Assembly: GCA_013368315.1 (NCBI GenBank)
Contig: JAACJM010000142.1
Location: 124,001-188,000 of the forward strand
Direction: 5' to 3'
From: Tetrapyrgos nigripes
Lineage: Eukaryota > Basidiomycota > Agaricomycetes > Agaricales > Campanellaceae
Length of the DNA stretch: 64,000 nucleotides
Positions 21,833 to 33,825 of this stretch are shown here, one piece after another. Position numbers and translations under genes: made by a program. The stretch's first letter is position 1; every line of letters starts with the position of its first letter. The notes beneath the pieces were generated by a model. That model had not been told where the DNA came from. It saw only the letters and a program-made list of their open reading frames with translations, and did no database searches.

Positions 21833-24102
21833 ATGTTGTCCTTCCTTACCACCACTCTTTTAGCAGTCCATGCTACCTATGCTGCCGTTGTTAATATTGA
21901 CCTTAACATTGTCAACGCCAAGGTCTCTCCAGACGGTTTCGAGCGCAGGTGAGCAATTCTCGGGTCGCAGTCTTTACCCTTGGTTAATTTAACTGCGCTA
22001 GCGCTGTCACTGCTGGTGGCTCGTTCCCCGGAACCTTGATTACTGTGAACAAAGGCGACAGCGTCGACATCGCCACTAACAATCAGTTGACCGATCCTAC
22101 TATGCGACGGAGCACGTCCATTGTAAGTGGAGCTCCAATGTATTTAATCAGCTAGCGCTCATCAGTATCTTCCCGCCAGCACTGGCATGGTTTCTTCCAA
22201 GCCCGTAGCTCATATGCCGATGGACCCTCTTTTGTCAACCAGGTAAGTCCTCTGGATATAGTTGTTGCGATGCCTCGTTTCTGAGTTTTGACCCAGTGTC
22301 CCATTCCCCCTGGTAACACTTTCCACTATGCTTTCGATACCGCCGGACAAACCGGAAGGCAAGTTGTCATTCTCAGTTTTGTTATGAATCTGTCTAACCG
22401 CCCCAATAGTTACTGGTACCACTCTCATTTATCTACTCAATACTGTGATGGTCTCCGTGGTGCTTTCATTGTATACGGTGAGTCTTTCGAAGTTTCCGTG
22501 CACCGAGTTAGATTGCTGAATCCTGGTTCAGATCCCGATGATCCGTTGAAAGACCTCTACGATGTGGATGATGGTACTTATTCTTATCTTTCGCACTATC
22601 CGAAATTAATCATGGCCTCCAGAATCCACCATCATTACCCTTGCTGACTGGTATCATGACCCTGCTCCTGATGCTCAGGACAAGTTCTTCCAGACCACTA
22701 TCGTCCCGTAAGAACCTCCTTCCCCAAGTCTAGAGTGTCAGCTAACAGTTATTCACAGTGTACCAGACTCTGGTCTCATCAATGGTAAAGGACGATTCAA
22801 GGGCGGCGTGAGTAATTCTTCAACATAAAAGCCAATGTCTTACTGATTTCTATGCCATATTTCAGCCTGAGGTTCCTTACGCGGTTATCACTGTTGAGCA
22901 AAACAAACGTTACAGATTCCGTCTTGTCTCTCTCTCTTGCCGGCCATTCCACACATTCTGGATTGACGGCCATAACTTTATTGCTATTGAACTTGATGGT
23001 GTTGAGCATGATCCCACCGTCGCTCAGAACGTCGAAGTCTACGCCGCTCAGCGTGTCTCCATCATCGTAGAGGCCAACCAAACTATTGGCAACTACTGGA
23101 TCCATGCCCCGCCTACTGGTGGAAACGCTACTAACAATCCTAATTGTGAGCATTATATTGCCATCGAATCAATGATAGCTTTCTGACCACGTAATGCAGT
23201 TGATGCTACATTGACCAAGGCTATCCTTCGTTACGTCGGTGCTCCTGACGCTGAGCCGACCACTACAGGTACCAACGACGGACACAAACTCACCGATGCC
23301 GAGATGCACGTAAGTGGAATTATCCTTTACTCTTGTTGCCAGTACTCAACCATCCAATATTTGCAGCCCATTGCTTCCGAGGGTCCTGGCAAAACTGGCG
23401 ATCAACCTCCTGATGTTGCCTTCAACCTGGTCATCACCCAGCCTAACCTACCCTTCTTCGACATCAACGGCATTTCCTACATCTCCCCAACCGTCCCCGT
23501 CTTGCTGCAAATTTTGAGCGGTGCCGCTGCCCCCACCGACTTCCTTCCTTCGGAACAGGTGCGTTTGAACTGAAGTTGTACCTAGCCATACTTATGTGAT
23601 CGCCCTCTACTCTAGGTCCTCCTCATCCAACCTAATCAGACTATTGAAGTGTCTATTCCAGGAGGTGGTAGCCACCCCTTCCACTGTATGTATAGACTTT
23701 GGTGACCTCCTGGGACGCAAACATCTCACTCAACCCGATTTACAGTGCACGGTCACAATTTCGATATCGTCCAGACGGCAACCCAGACCACTAAGAATTA
23801 TGTCAACCCTGCTCGCCGTGATGTCGTCCCGATTCTCGGTGGTAACACGACCTTCCGTTTCAAGTCTGACAACCCTGGAGCTTGGTTCTTGCACTGGTTA
23901 GTTTGGTTTCTCCTTTCTTTATTATTTCATGCTCACTGAGTTTGTTTTCAGCCACATCGACTGGCACTTGGAAGCTGGTTTGGCAGTCGTCTTTGCCGAA
24001 TCTCCAGCAGAGAACCTTAACGGACCCCACAAGCAGATTACTCCTGACGACTGGAAGAACTTGTGCCCTGAGTACGATAACCTTGACCCTGACCTCCAAT
24101 AG
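21833..24102 (+). CDS. laccase (multicopper oxidase), 14 exons, 519 aa
   Basis: Exons: 21833-21948, 22002-22122, 22180-22242, 22297-22358, 22410-22477, 22532-22573, 22623-22707, 22759-22807, 22866-23145, 23200-23309, 23367-23558, 23616-23685, 23746-23896, 23952-24102. The enzyme oxidises phenols with reduction of O2 to water and is secreted; a signal peptide ([18 protein letters not shown]) precedes the mature start. All four copper motifs are intact: [28 protein letters not shown] and [12 protein letters not shown]. The residue ten after the copper-binding Cys is Leu, which places it in the Leu-axial class. The 519-aa length is typical. Intron 4 (22359-22409) begins GC (GCAAGT) instead of GT. 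A solo LTR lies 2.1 kb upstream and a hAT-like MITE 0.4 kb downstream. No break was found in the frame. Confidence 0.96.
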
Positions 24103-24491
24103 ACGCGTCAACGAAGAGATTCCATGCGAAGGAAGACGAGTTGACTTTACTATCACAAATACTTGGTTTATAAGAGGGCAAAACTAGTGAAATATCTATT
24201 TAACCTATAATTAATCTATAACTATCTCTCTATCAGTGTTCGTTACTACAATGGCCAGTCTCTCAAATAAAAGTCCATTATTTCTTCGTTGTTTCGTGAT
24301 GCTACAAGTAGTCGGGGAAACCAGCTGCGATGAGTGACTTTTTTTGAGTAGCGTTTCAGGTAGCTATTTTCAGAAAAATATTTACTGAGCTGGCAATTTC
24401 ATCGGTAAAAATCCCATGCTCATACATCTTTAGTCTCGTTAACCAGACTGACGATATACAAGTAAGATGTTGTATATGTATGTAGACATGT
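24103..24491. terminator. laccase 3' flank
   Basis: A/T-rich sequence follows the stop, with AATAAAAG at about 24267-24274 as a possible polyadenylation signal. No gene is seen. Confidence 0.35.
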
Positions 24492-24499
24492 AGAAAAAG

Positions 24500-25263
24500 T
24501 AGAGACCTCAACAAGTCCACTCGCACTCGTAACTTGCGAGTTTTTGGAAAAAAAATCTTGAGACTCGCACTCGCGTAGGACTCGTGGGAATTTAAACTCA
24601 TACTCACAAGTACTTGCGCATAAGTGAGTATTTACAAGTATTTGCAAGTACTTACAAGTTCAGTCTATAATATGGAAAAATATAAACATATCAATCAATT
24701 TTATGCATAAAGATATGGATATTTGTGTGGGATTGCCTTCTATTAAACTATTAGAATGTTTTTTGTTTTATAGATCCAAGTGATAAGACATTAAATACTA
24801 TTTTTAATTGAGTAAAAAGTGCAAAAATAGCGAGATTCCACTAATATCAATGAAGTTTGCACATAAACATACAGATATTTCCTGAGAAATAATGTCTATA
24901 AATTAGTGGAATGCCTTCTATTTATAGTGCCAACTTGTAGGACATTGAATATCATTTTTATTTGAGCAAACAATATATCAGCCACAATTTTTGTGTAGTG
25001 TGTGGATATCTGGCATCCTTGTCGTGCCATACTTGTAAGTACTTGCAAGTACTTGCAAGCATGTAAGCATTTTCAAAATGTCCACAATGCCTGCAAGTTT
25101 GCAAGTACTTGCAAGTTTCAAAGAAAATTTTTTTAGCAGACTCACACTCACACCAGACTTGTACTCGCGAGACAAGTTTGTCTCGAGTCACAAGTTTCCA
25201 TGAGTTTTCCCATGGGTGGACTTGCAATTACTTGCAAGTCTCCCCACCTTGTTGAGGTCTCTA
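24500..25263. mobile_element. hAT-like MITE with ACTTGCAAGT iterons (764 bp)
   Basis: Perfect 16-base terminal inverted repeats TAGAGACCTCAACAAG (24500-24515) and its complement (25248-25263) are flanked by the 8-base duplication AGAAAAAG (24492-24499 and 25264-25271). The TAGAG terminus fits the hAT YARNG rule. Both subterminal regions carry many copies or variants of ACTTGCAAGT/TTACAAGT, a palindromic word, plus ACTCGCACTCG-like words. Such subterminal repeats are where hAT transposases bind. There is no transposase frame, so the element is non-autonomous. Confidence 0.93.
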
Positions 25264-25271
25264 AGAAAAAG

Positions 25272-26721
25272 GATGCTGTCATGAACCCTCAAGCTGGGCT
25301 AAACCTCTCTGTGCCAAATGGGCTCATCAATGAGGGGAGAATGCCCCAGGAGGAGTCTGGAACTTAGGGGTGGCTTCAGTTAGAGTGAGTGACACTACTC
25401 ACCCACTAACCCTGAGCCTACAAGACCAAAGATCCAAGCTGCTGGCAGATCAATCTACATGCCTGTGTGGCAACTGAGATGACAGCAAAGACCTAGACCA
25501 AGGAGAATCACAGTGGATGGTGAATGTAGAACAAGAATCCATATAAAGGATACGAGACAACTGTGACTCCTGAGAGAGTTGTCCGACTGGATTCACCACA
25601 CACAAGTATAGCATGTGCCTCCAAGCTTCACAATGCAGAACAACCAAAGAAGAATGAGAGGATAACAACAAGATCAATTCTGAGGCTTGAGTACAGAAGA
25701 ACACTACCTATATACTAGTAGTGAGACCATCCTGTATCAAGACTCTGCAACTAACTCCAGTGCTCCTGTAACTAATGTACTAAATGATCATGAGTCCCAA
25801 ACAGTGAATAGAATGAATGAATCAAATGTTAAACAATGAATATAAATGTGGAGTGATGAACAGAATGGATAATCGACATAATAAATGAAATGGAAATAGA
25901 ATAAGGTGGGGGCACACATAGGTATAATCAAAAAACCCTCTGAGGGTTTCTGGGCTTAGGCAGTGAATGATGTAAGAGTGACAGAAATGGAAATATGAAG
26001 GAATATATGAGTATGGCATGTGCTGAAGGTGGCTGAGATGAAGGTTTCTGACATACATGCACCAGGCCAGCCATTTCTTCTGAGTATAACAGAGGTGTGG
26101 GCTGGAAGGAATCACAAATGTTGAGAATACAAGAAATAAAAATACAAATAAAATGTAGCTTTTTGAACTTCTGAAGAGGATGAAAGAGAAAAAGGTCAGT
26201 GAATGAAAAGTACAGTAACAGGTGAAAAAGAGCTTGATAATAGGGGACAAACAGATCCTGAACACAGAGTCCTTGACATGTCATCTGTGGATGGGCTGCA
26301 GATTTTGGCAAGGGAAAAATTGGAAACAGTAGCATGGCAAAAAACAGGACCATAACATATAGCCACAAGCAGAAAGTGGGTGTAAAGAATTCAGCCTCAT
26401 TTTTCAGCCTCATAATCTCTTCAAAAGCAGCAGTTTCTAGCAGTTGAGGTCCTTGTTGAGCAATATATGTACTTTTCCCATTGGATCTGGTTTGCTTCTA
26501 GGAGGCATTTGAGGTGGGGAAACACAATGAGAGGGACAAGTCGACACATTGGCATGACATTGTGGTTGTCAACAGTCATTGGACCCAGTCCAGACTGAGT
26601 CTAGACATTTCAGTTGTCAGGAAGGATAGAGACCAGCTTAGGGGTGGGAGATTGAACCTGTGGAAAAGATTTGGAAGGTTGCTCTGAACAACATAAATTA
26701 ACTCAGCCTAAAGGCCTTGTA
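25272..26721. other. A/G-rich spacer without supported gene
   Basis: The plus strand is purine-rich (many GAATGAA words), which opens long overlapping frames on the minus strand (25822-26265 and 25928-26413) that are not protein-like. A short palindrome AAACCCTCTGAGGGTTT lies at 25932-25948. A weak copy of the ACGAGGCC hairpin repeat lies near 26340-26415. Confidence 0.4.
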
Positions 26722-27160
26722 ACAGTTTGAGGGAAGTTGAGATCTTTTTTCATCAGAATACCTGAGTTTCAGGAATCAGCTTGACCTCTATGGGCATTGA
26801 GGGCCACTGGCCTTCGTTACTCCTGCTATTGCCTCAGCATTGGTGAGTATGTGTAGTCCATTTTCTTGTCTTACCTCCCTAATCATTTCGTTTTCTTACA
26901 GTCTACCTGAATAAAAACTGTTCTGGATATGGGGTATGTATGCTTTTGTGGCTCTTTGAGAACTTCAGGTTTTGACTTAACTTTGTCCCCACTTTTGATT
27001 GCAGCGGAGAGACAGTGGTCCTCAGCCTCTGAAACATTGTATTGTCGCATACCTCACCTTCTAAATTGAACCTGGCTGGTCATGGAGTTAGCTCTTACAG
27101 AATGTGTTAAGGCATGGATAGGGGTTCATTGTTGTTGGGTCTTTATCTCTTTTGTAGTAT
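26722..27160 (+). pseudogene. F-box 3'-end relic, copy 2
   Basis: A diverged copy of 16684-17190. The opening block still encodes SLREVEI and then runs into a frameshift and stop, so only the C-terminal end of an F-box gene plus its 3' flank is present. The copia element inserted about 90 bases beyond its end. Confidence 0.75.
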
Positions 27161-27249
27161 AATCACTTGCTATTGATCTATTTCTTCCATACAACTCTCA
27201 GATCTCAGGGCTCTCGACAGCTGTGCATATCATCGCAATAGAGTGGTGG

Positions 27250-27599
27250 TGTTGAATTGGCGCATTCAGTTGCAGCCATCAACGTCATCTATGTAGAACA
27301 ATAGTAGTAGTTATAAATAGACAATAAATGTAGTACGACAATAGTGTACGAAACCAGCATTGTACTATCAAGTACAATAGAATCTTATTGTTACTCTAGT
27401 ATTAGTTTACATGTATTTGTACCTCCTCAAAGGTATATAAGGACTCGTAGATAGTCCTCCAAATAACAAGTTTTATACTTAACTCTCATCGCTCAATAAG
27501 CCTCTTACAAGCCTTACAAGCTATTCTCTATCCACAGGTAAGTTGCGTAGTTGCCACTGCGTTTAGTAGTGTACAGGATCGTACCATGCCTGCTTAACA
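27250..27599 (+). repeat. left LTR of the copia element
   Basis: 350 bases, from TGTTGAATTGG to TGCTTAACA. A TATA-like GGTATATAAGG lies near 27432-27442, a likely promoter. An acceptor-like CCACAG followed by GTAAGT is present near the 3' end. Confidence 0.95.
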
Positions 27600-27881
27600 G
27601 GTTATGGGCCCCAAAGGCCCTTGGGAGCGCCTTCAATGGCTGCAAACCATAGACTTTGCATACTACCTGGATGGCGCCTTCATGGCAGCCTGTGGCGCCC
27701 TTTGTGGCAGCCTGCGTCGCCTTTAATGGCTTGACGATACGTCCAACAGCACAGGACTTACGTCCAGCTGCAGTTGTTGACGATCTAGGGGAGTAGTCAC
27801 TGTCATGGCGCGTTCATCGCTGCCTCTCTTCACTTTCGCATGGCACATTTATTGCTGCCTTCTTATGCTGCATATGGATAA
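27600..27881 (+). promoter_or_regulatory. copia primer-binding site and leader
   Basis: Directly after the LTR, GGTTATGGGCCC closely matches the complement of the anticodon stem-loop of initiator tRNA-Met (expected GGGTTATGAGCCC). This suggests priming by a half-tRNA, as known for Drosophila copia. The leader then carries short repeats of GGCGCC and GGCAGCC between about 27625 and 27860. Confidence 0.6.
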
Positions 27882-27917
27882 ATGCTGACAGTTGACCTTC
27901 CCCAGAACTTATCAAAG

Positions 27918-28784
27918 ATGTCTTCCAACGTTTTGATGACCACTGTCCCCGTCTTCTCCAGTGTTGATTTCAACATCTGGGCCGACATTCTTCTCTCCTG
28001 GCTCCAGGCCACTGGACTTAGTTCAGTCCTTGGCTCTGATCGCCCTAGTGACGCCACCGTGAGTACTGTCTCCCCTCTATCTGCTGAAGATACGGCGGCT
28101 CAAGCTGAGGCTATCACAGTGGCTCTAAAGAAACAGGCCGACTGGGATGAGAAGAACGATAAGGCCATTGGGTCAATCAAGCTTCATCTTTCTCCTGCTA
28201 TTCGTCAGAAGACACTCGGTATGACAAGTGCCAAAGAAATTTGGACCACTCTCAAAAATACCTACGGGAAACCTGGAGTTTCCGCAGTCTACACCGACTT
28301 TAAACGTGCCACTTCCATCACCATTCCTAACAACGCTAATCCTAGTGCTACAATCGAGCTTATTCGTATGCACTTCGATAGGGTTAGTGCTGCTGGTATC
28401 TCTACTGATACTACCGACTCCACAACTCCAAACATTTCCATTACAAAAATCCTCAATTTTCTCATAGTCATGTTCATCATATCAAAACTCCCTCCCAGAT
28501 ATGAGTATATCATCAATCAATATACTCAATTATCTATCTCACAAATCGACAATCAAGATCTTGATGAACTGCAAAGCAAGATTGTCAATGTCTGGGAATC
28601 TCGCCAAGGGGCTTTGAAAGGAAAACCACAGGCCAACTGTCTTTCAGCTGTCAAGCGAAAGGACGGTAATCCTAGTTTCCAACAGCAGCAGCAGCAGCGC
28701 CCTAGTGGCAGCAGCAGCGGCGCTAACGGAGATAATAAAGGAAAAGGCAAGGGAAAGGGAAAGGGCAAAGCTCATTTCCGTTGA
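27918..28784 (+). pseudogene. copia Gag
   Basis: Frame open from 27882; the likely start is ATG 27918 (MSSNVLMTTVPVFSSVDFN), which matches the usual opening of copia Gag in basidiomycetes. A central helical region (WADILLSWLQATGLSSV, WTTLKNTYGKPGVSAVY) is the UBN2/Gag fold. The C-terminus is basic and Gln/Gly/Lys-rich, with no CCHC zinc knuckle seen. It ends at TGA 28782-28784, after which the same frame stays open, so the stop interrupts what was probably a longer reading frame. Confidence 0.85.
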
Positions 28785-30398
28785 GGAGGTCAAGCTGGAA
28801 AAAATGAACAGGCCAAGAGACAGGGCCAGGCACATCTCGTGCATGGGGATATGTCTCCCATGATGCACACAGTCACCTTTGTCGACACACCCGCTGCAGT
28901 TGATTCCCGTAAGCCATTCTTCATGGAAACGGAAAAGCCTTTTGACGCCTTTTTCACAGGTACCAAAAGAGCTATCAATCTTGCACGCGATATTGGCACG
29001 AGACCATCTGGTGAGACTGTTGCTGCTCTTGAGGATGTAGTCATGTCTCACCCTGATCTTTCCTCTTTCACTCCCCTTACCCCTGCTCCTCGTCCCAAAC
29101 GCACTCTCACGGAACGCATCTATTGGAATAATCTCCAATCATCTTCTGATGGTTGGGGATGTAATGACAACTGGAATGATGCCTTCACTCGTTCGGTCGG
29201 AACTCAGACTGATTCAGATGCCAATATGGGATGCACTCAGGAAGAAGATGCCAATTGGAACGAGGACACTCTGGTGAACACTTCGGAACTCGGAAGTGTG
29301 TTTGGCTCCACAACGATGGAGTCAGGTGTAAAGGTACCGCAGGACACAAGGACCCCTGTTCCACTTATAGGCCGTCTTGCCTCGGATCCTGCTGCCGAGA
29401 TAATGGAGTGCGGAATTCACCTTGGGGAGAGATTCCAGAATCCCGAGGACCCTCTCCACATCTATGGGAAAGGAGCAACTCCATTCCAAGCAGTAGTGAA
29501 CGCCTGTGCATCAACAGGCACTCTTTCTCTGGTCCAACGCCTTGCTGCAGCCCGCAGCAAGATGCAAAGTGGCTCACTGCCTGCACATCCCAGTGGCATG
29601 ACCACTCAGTCCTTACCCTCCAGCCGTGTTGCAAGCCCAACACCTGGAACGACTTCAATGGGATGGGAATGGCTAACTCCTCATCTCGAAAACGAGGATG
29701 GAAGGTATAACGAGCTGCTCGATTGGCAGAGAGACGCAACAGTCGGACTAGGAGGAATGGAAATGGAGGAGGAATTACCATCCAGGGTCCCGACTCTGAG
29801 TTCAATGCCAGAACTCCGGAGCATGTCTCCAAGCCTATCCAGCAACAGCGACCTCGAGTATATGTCGACTCCGCGATCGCTCAGCAGGATGAGCCACTCT
29901 ATAGATCCCGGAGAGGCAGCTTCGTCAGCGAGTATTGCCGCAGTAGGGGCATGGTCAGACGGAATCCCAAGTCCAAGACCTTCTACACCCACCATGGTTA
30001 TCGGCAGTGCCGCAAATAATTATGGTTGGTCCCTAGACTCTGAGGTGTCTGGCATGGACAACGGTTATCTCAGGTCAGATCTCACTTCAGATCTTATGAA
30101 TAAAAGTACTGATGCGCTTTTTCCAGCAGCTCGTAATATGGAAGCAGGTTCTTCATGTATATATTTATTACATACCGCTCCTCTGGGTTTAACAACCCTT
30201 TTATTTATAATGAACTGTACACTAGCCCTGGCGGCAACAATAAATATTTATGTGCCTGTGGCACTTTGTTTTCATTATGCCAGAAGTGTAAGAAGAAGAG
30301 ATCTAATACTGTCAAAATCCACTTCGGTGATGGATGGTTACTTGACTCTGGAGCATCAGCACATTTTACGTTCGACATCAATGACTTTGTTGAATTGA
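28785..30398 (+). pseudogene. copia region between Gag and protease, Ser/Pro-rich
   Basis: The Gag frame continues for over 500 codons (ATG 28839 to stop 30398) before the protease, which appears in another frame from about 30137. The encoded protein is acidic and Ser/Pro-rich (SMSPSLSSNSDLEYMSTPRS) with no recognised domain. A second plus-strand frame over 29231-29710 encodes a Cys/His-rich stretch (RCQLERGHSGEH, then CKGTAGHKDPC). Which of the overlapping frames was used cannot be decided here. A TTTTCCAG acceptor-like site at 30120-30126 might mark an intron linking Gag to protease. Confidence 0.5.
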
Positions 30399-31600
30399 GT
30401 TATATAAAACCAATTCCAGTTAAAACTGCCAATGGTTTCATGAATATTCGTGCATCCGGAACAGTCCTGATCTCTCAATGTAAAAGAGTTATGAAATTAG
30501 ATCCGGTCTATTACATTCCCGATCTAAATCAACGACTCTTATCTGTCGGTCAATTCTTAAATGACAACATGCTTATGCGCGGTAACTCTGATCATATCAC
30601 CATCTCGAGAAATACAACATTCTTGACTTTCTCAAAGCGTATACCGGAAGAAACGCTATACTATCTTCCACACAAATCGAAAATTGTCGCTTCTAAAGCC
30701 AATCTTTTGATTTATCTTATCAACTACGAGATCTTACATCGTCGCATAGGACATCCCTCTCGTGATGTTCTAAAACATGTCCGACAACACACCCTTGGCA
30801 CTCCTGAATTCATCATTCCGAAGGAACTTCCTTTGTGCAAAGGCTGTCTTGAAGGCAAAACTCCCAAACAAGCTTACCCTCCTAACCAACGACGTGCTAC
30901 TCGTCCTTTCCAAATTATCCATACGGATTTGAAGGAATTCCCCACGATCTCCTACCACAAGTACAAGTATATAATCGTCTTCTTTGATGATTACACTTCA
31001 GATGCTTGGATACGACTTCTTAAAGACAAGAAACAACCACTAACTGCCACTCGCCAGTTCCTTGCGATGGTAGAAACTCAATATAAGACGAAAGTCGAAC
31101 AGTGGATGTCTGATATGGGTGGTGAATTCATCAAAGGCACCTACCGAGAAATGTTACTCGAGAAGGGTATTAGAATCCTTAAAAGTGCACCATACATTCA
31201 TCAGCAGAATGGTCGAGCGGAGTGCTTTATACGCACCCTAATGGATAAGGCACTGGCAATGATGAAACTAGCATGTCTACCTGAATCTTGGTGGGAATAT
31301 GCTGTCTGTCATGGATTGTATGTCTATCGACGTACTCCCTTACAACGACACAAATGGATAACTCCATTTGAAATGCTTGAAAAGGAAAAACCACGTATCG
31401 ATCATTTGCAAGTTTTTGGCTGTGGAGCTTATGTCTTTAAACCCGAGGAAACTTGAAAGAACAAACTCGCTTCCAAGTCAGAACTCATGACGTATCTTGG
31501 TGTAGCACCGGGAGAACATGGAAATCTTTTCATGCGTACAAACAATGCGGAATTTACATCCCCGCAAGCCGTGTTTGAGGAAGACTTCTTTCCTCGATGT
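30137..31600 (+). pseudogene. copia protease and integrase
   Basis: A Cys cluster (CACGTLFSLCQKC) precedes the aspartic protease motif WLLDSGASAHFT near 30343. The integrase zinc-binding HHCC follows (HRRIGH and CKGC), then the catalytic core with HTDLKEF, MSDMGGEF and the Glu in QQNGRAE, i.e. an intact DD(35)E set. The frame stops at TGA 31454-31456 but continues in phase to about 31595, where an A-run shifts phase. Confidence 0.9.
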
Positions 31601-33825
31601 AAAAACTCAATCTCGTGGTTCGAAACAACTTCCTATTGAGTTGTCGCAAAGCGATGACACTCCTCTACCACAACCAATCCCTGACGATGATGATGAAGAT
31701 TTTGATCATCGTCCTCCTCGCATCCCTTCCATAAGGAAACCTGATCAGCTTCGTGACAATGAACCTGAACAGGATCCACCGCCTTCGTCCCCGGATAGTG
31801 ACTTAGAATCAAGAAGGCCCATAACGCCACCTCCAAGGGAGACACCACCTCCTGAGGCACCTCAAAAAGTCACTAGACCAAGATGGGATTACGGAGAACC
31901 AACACGTCGAAGCGAGCGTGTTAGTGAACCAAACAAACGGTACGGAGATAAACACCCCGTACAAGTTACACGCGATCTTGAACCTCAAATCGCAGCTGAT
32001 AAAAGAGCGGAAGCAAAAGCTAAAGCAGAGAGAGACGCTCAGAGAGAACACCGACATCAACAAGCTGCAGAGCAACAGGTTCCCGGACCTAGTTCTGCAT
32101 CCGGAAGCGCACCCCAGGGGGAGCAGCAAGCCGAGAGTGATGACTCTGCACGCCCTGAATCAGAACATATGGCAGAACCATGCCGGGAAGGGGGAGTATC
32201 TATAAACTTCTTGCTTATGCAGGCAGTTGCTCCTGGAGAAATCGATTCCCACTTGCTTATTCAGAAAGTTACTTCGAAGAATGATGGGAATCAACCGAAT
32301 GTTCGTAATATTCGCGAATGGACATTCAAAGATATTGCACTCTTACCTAAAGATGTGCAGGAGGAATGGAAAGTCGCTTGCCGCGAAGAACTAGAGGCTC
32401 TTCGCAAGCGCGACACCTATGAATTGGTCGAAAGACCTACAGATAGGAAAGTCATCAAAAACTGATGGGTCTTCGACATCAAGTCTGATGGTTGTAAAAA
32501 GGCAAGACTCGTTGCAAAAGGTTTTTCACAAATCAAAGGCATAGACTTTGATCAAGTATATTCGCCTGTTGTTCGATTCGAGACTGTGCGCTTAATCTTC
32601 GCTTTAGCTGCACTTAAAGGTTGGCACGTGTCCGGTGTCGACGTCTGATCAGCCTATTTATATGGCTTACTCGATGAAGAAATCTATATGGAATAACCAG
32701 AAGCCTTTAAAGAAAAGGGACAAGAGCATAAAGTTGTCCGGCTTCTTCGTGCTCTTTACGGACTCAAACAAGCAGGACTTGCGTGGTGGAAAAGTCTTGA
32801 TAAGTCCATGGCGGAACTTGGTTTTAAACGAATCATTTCTGACGCCGGAATCTTCATTCACAAACGCTATAACGCCAACAATGATCTTATTGAAAATTCT
32901 ATCGTTATTGCCGTAGTCTATGTGGATGACGCTCTATTCTGTGGAGCTAACAAAACCTTAGTCTTACGACTCAAAGGAAACTTTATGAAGAGATGGGAAT
33001 GTAGGGATCTAGGTGATGCCAAAGAATTCCTTAGGATGAGAATTACCAGGAAAGGCAGCAAGGTCTCTTTAGACCAGTGCGCTTATCTGGATAAAATCCT
33101 AGAGACATATGGAATGCAAAACGCAAAAGTTTCTGCTACCCCATTACCCGCCAATTATCACCCTCTTCCTCTTCCAAAAGACGCTCCTGTCAACTATACT
33201 CTTCGTCAAAGTTATCAGGAGATAATCGGATCCTTACTCTATTTAATGTTAGGAACACGTCCTGATATCTCCTTTGCTGTCACAAAACTTGCGCAATTTG
33301 CTGCAAACCCCTCACAAGAACACTACAATAAGGCGAAAGATATTTGCCGTTACCTTGTTGGCACTAGAAAATATGCTCTTGTATACAACTGTCGAGGGGG
33401 AGAAGGCTTATCAGCCTATACAGACTCCGATTGGGGATCAGATCCTGGATTTCGCAAATCTCAAACTGGCTTCTTTCTACAATTAGCCCAAGCACCATTT
33501 AGCTGGACGTCTAGACAACAAAAAAACCGTTGCCCTATCTTCGACTGAAGCTGAATACATGGCACTTAGTGACTGCAGTCGACAAGTATGCTGGATCAAG
33601 ACTCTTCTCAGTGAAATCGAATATCCTCTCCACGCTATTCCAATTTACGGTGACAATCAGGGATCAATTTTTATTGCATCAAACCCTGTCACGGATAAGC
33701 AAACCAAGCACATTGATATTCGATATCATTTTGTTCGAGAAAAAGTCATCAACGAGACAGTCAAGTTATTCTTCATTGAAGGAAGCAATAACCCTGCAGA
33801 TCTACTCACTAAAGCTCTAGATTGA
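31600..33825 (+). pseudogene. copia reverse transcriptase and RNase H
   Basis: After a Pro/Glu-rich linker the RT begins near 32310. Its blocks are recognisable: WVFDIKSDG, ARLVAKGFSQIKG, LLRALYGLKQAGLAWW and the catalytic YVDDALF at about 32920. In-frame stops lie at 32463-32465 (TGA), 32646-32648 (TGA) and 32694-32696 (TAA). RNase H follows with AYTDSDWGSD; a phase change at an A-run (33519-33525) separates it from MALSDCSRQVCW, the DNQGS and KHIDIRYHFVRE motifs and the end at 33825. Catalytic residues are kept despite the breaks. Confidence 0.92.

Noticed and set aside
25277..25300. TGTCATGAACCC start that looks like an LTR end
   Set aside because: No matching end with a 5-base GATGC duplication was found downstream.
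25822..26413. Two overlapping minus-strand frames of 147 and 161 codons, rich in Phe, Leu and Ser
   Set aside because: Both are produced by the purine-rich plus strand; two long frames on the same strand at once signal compositional bias, not coding.
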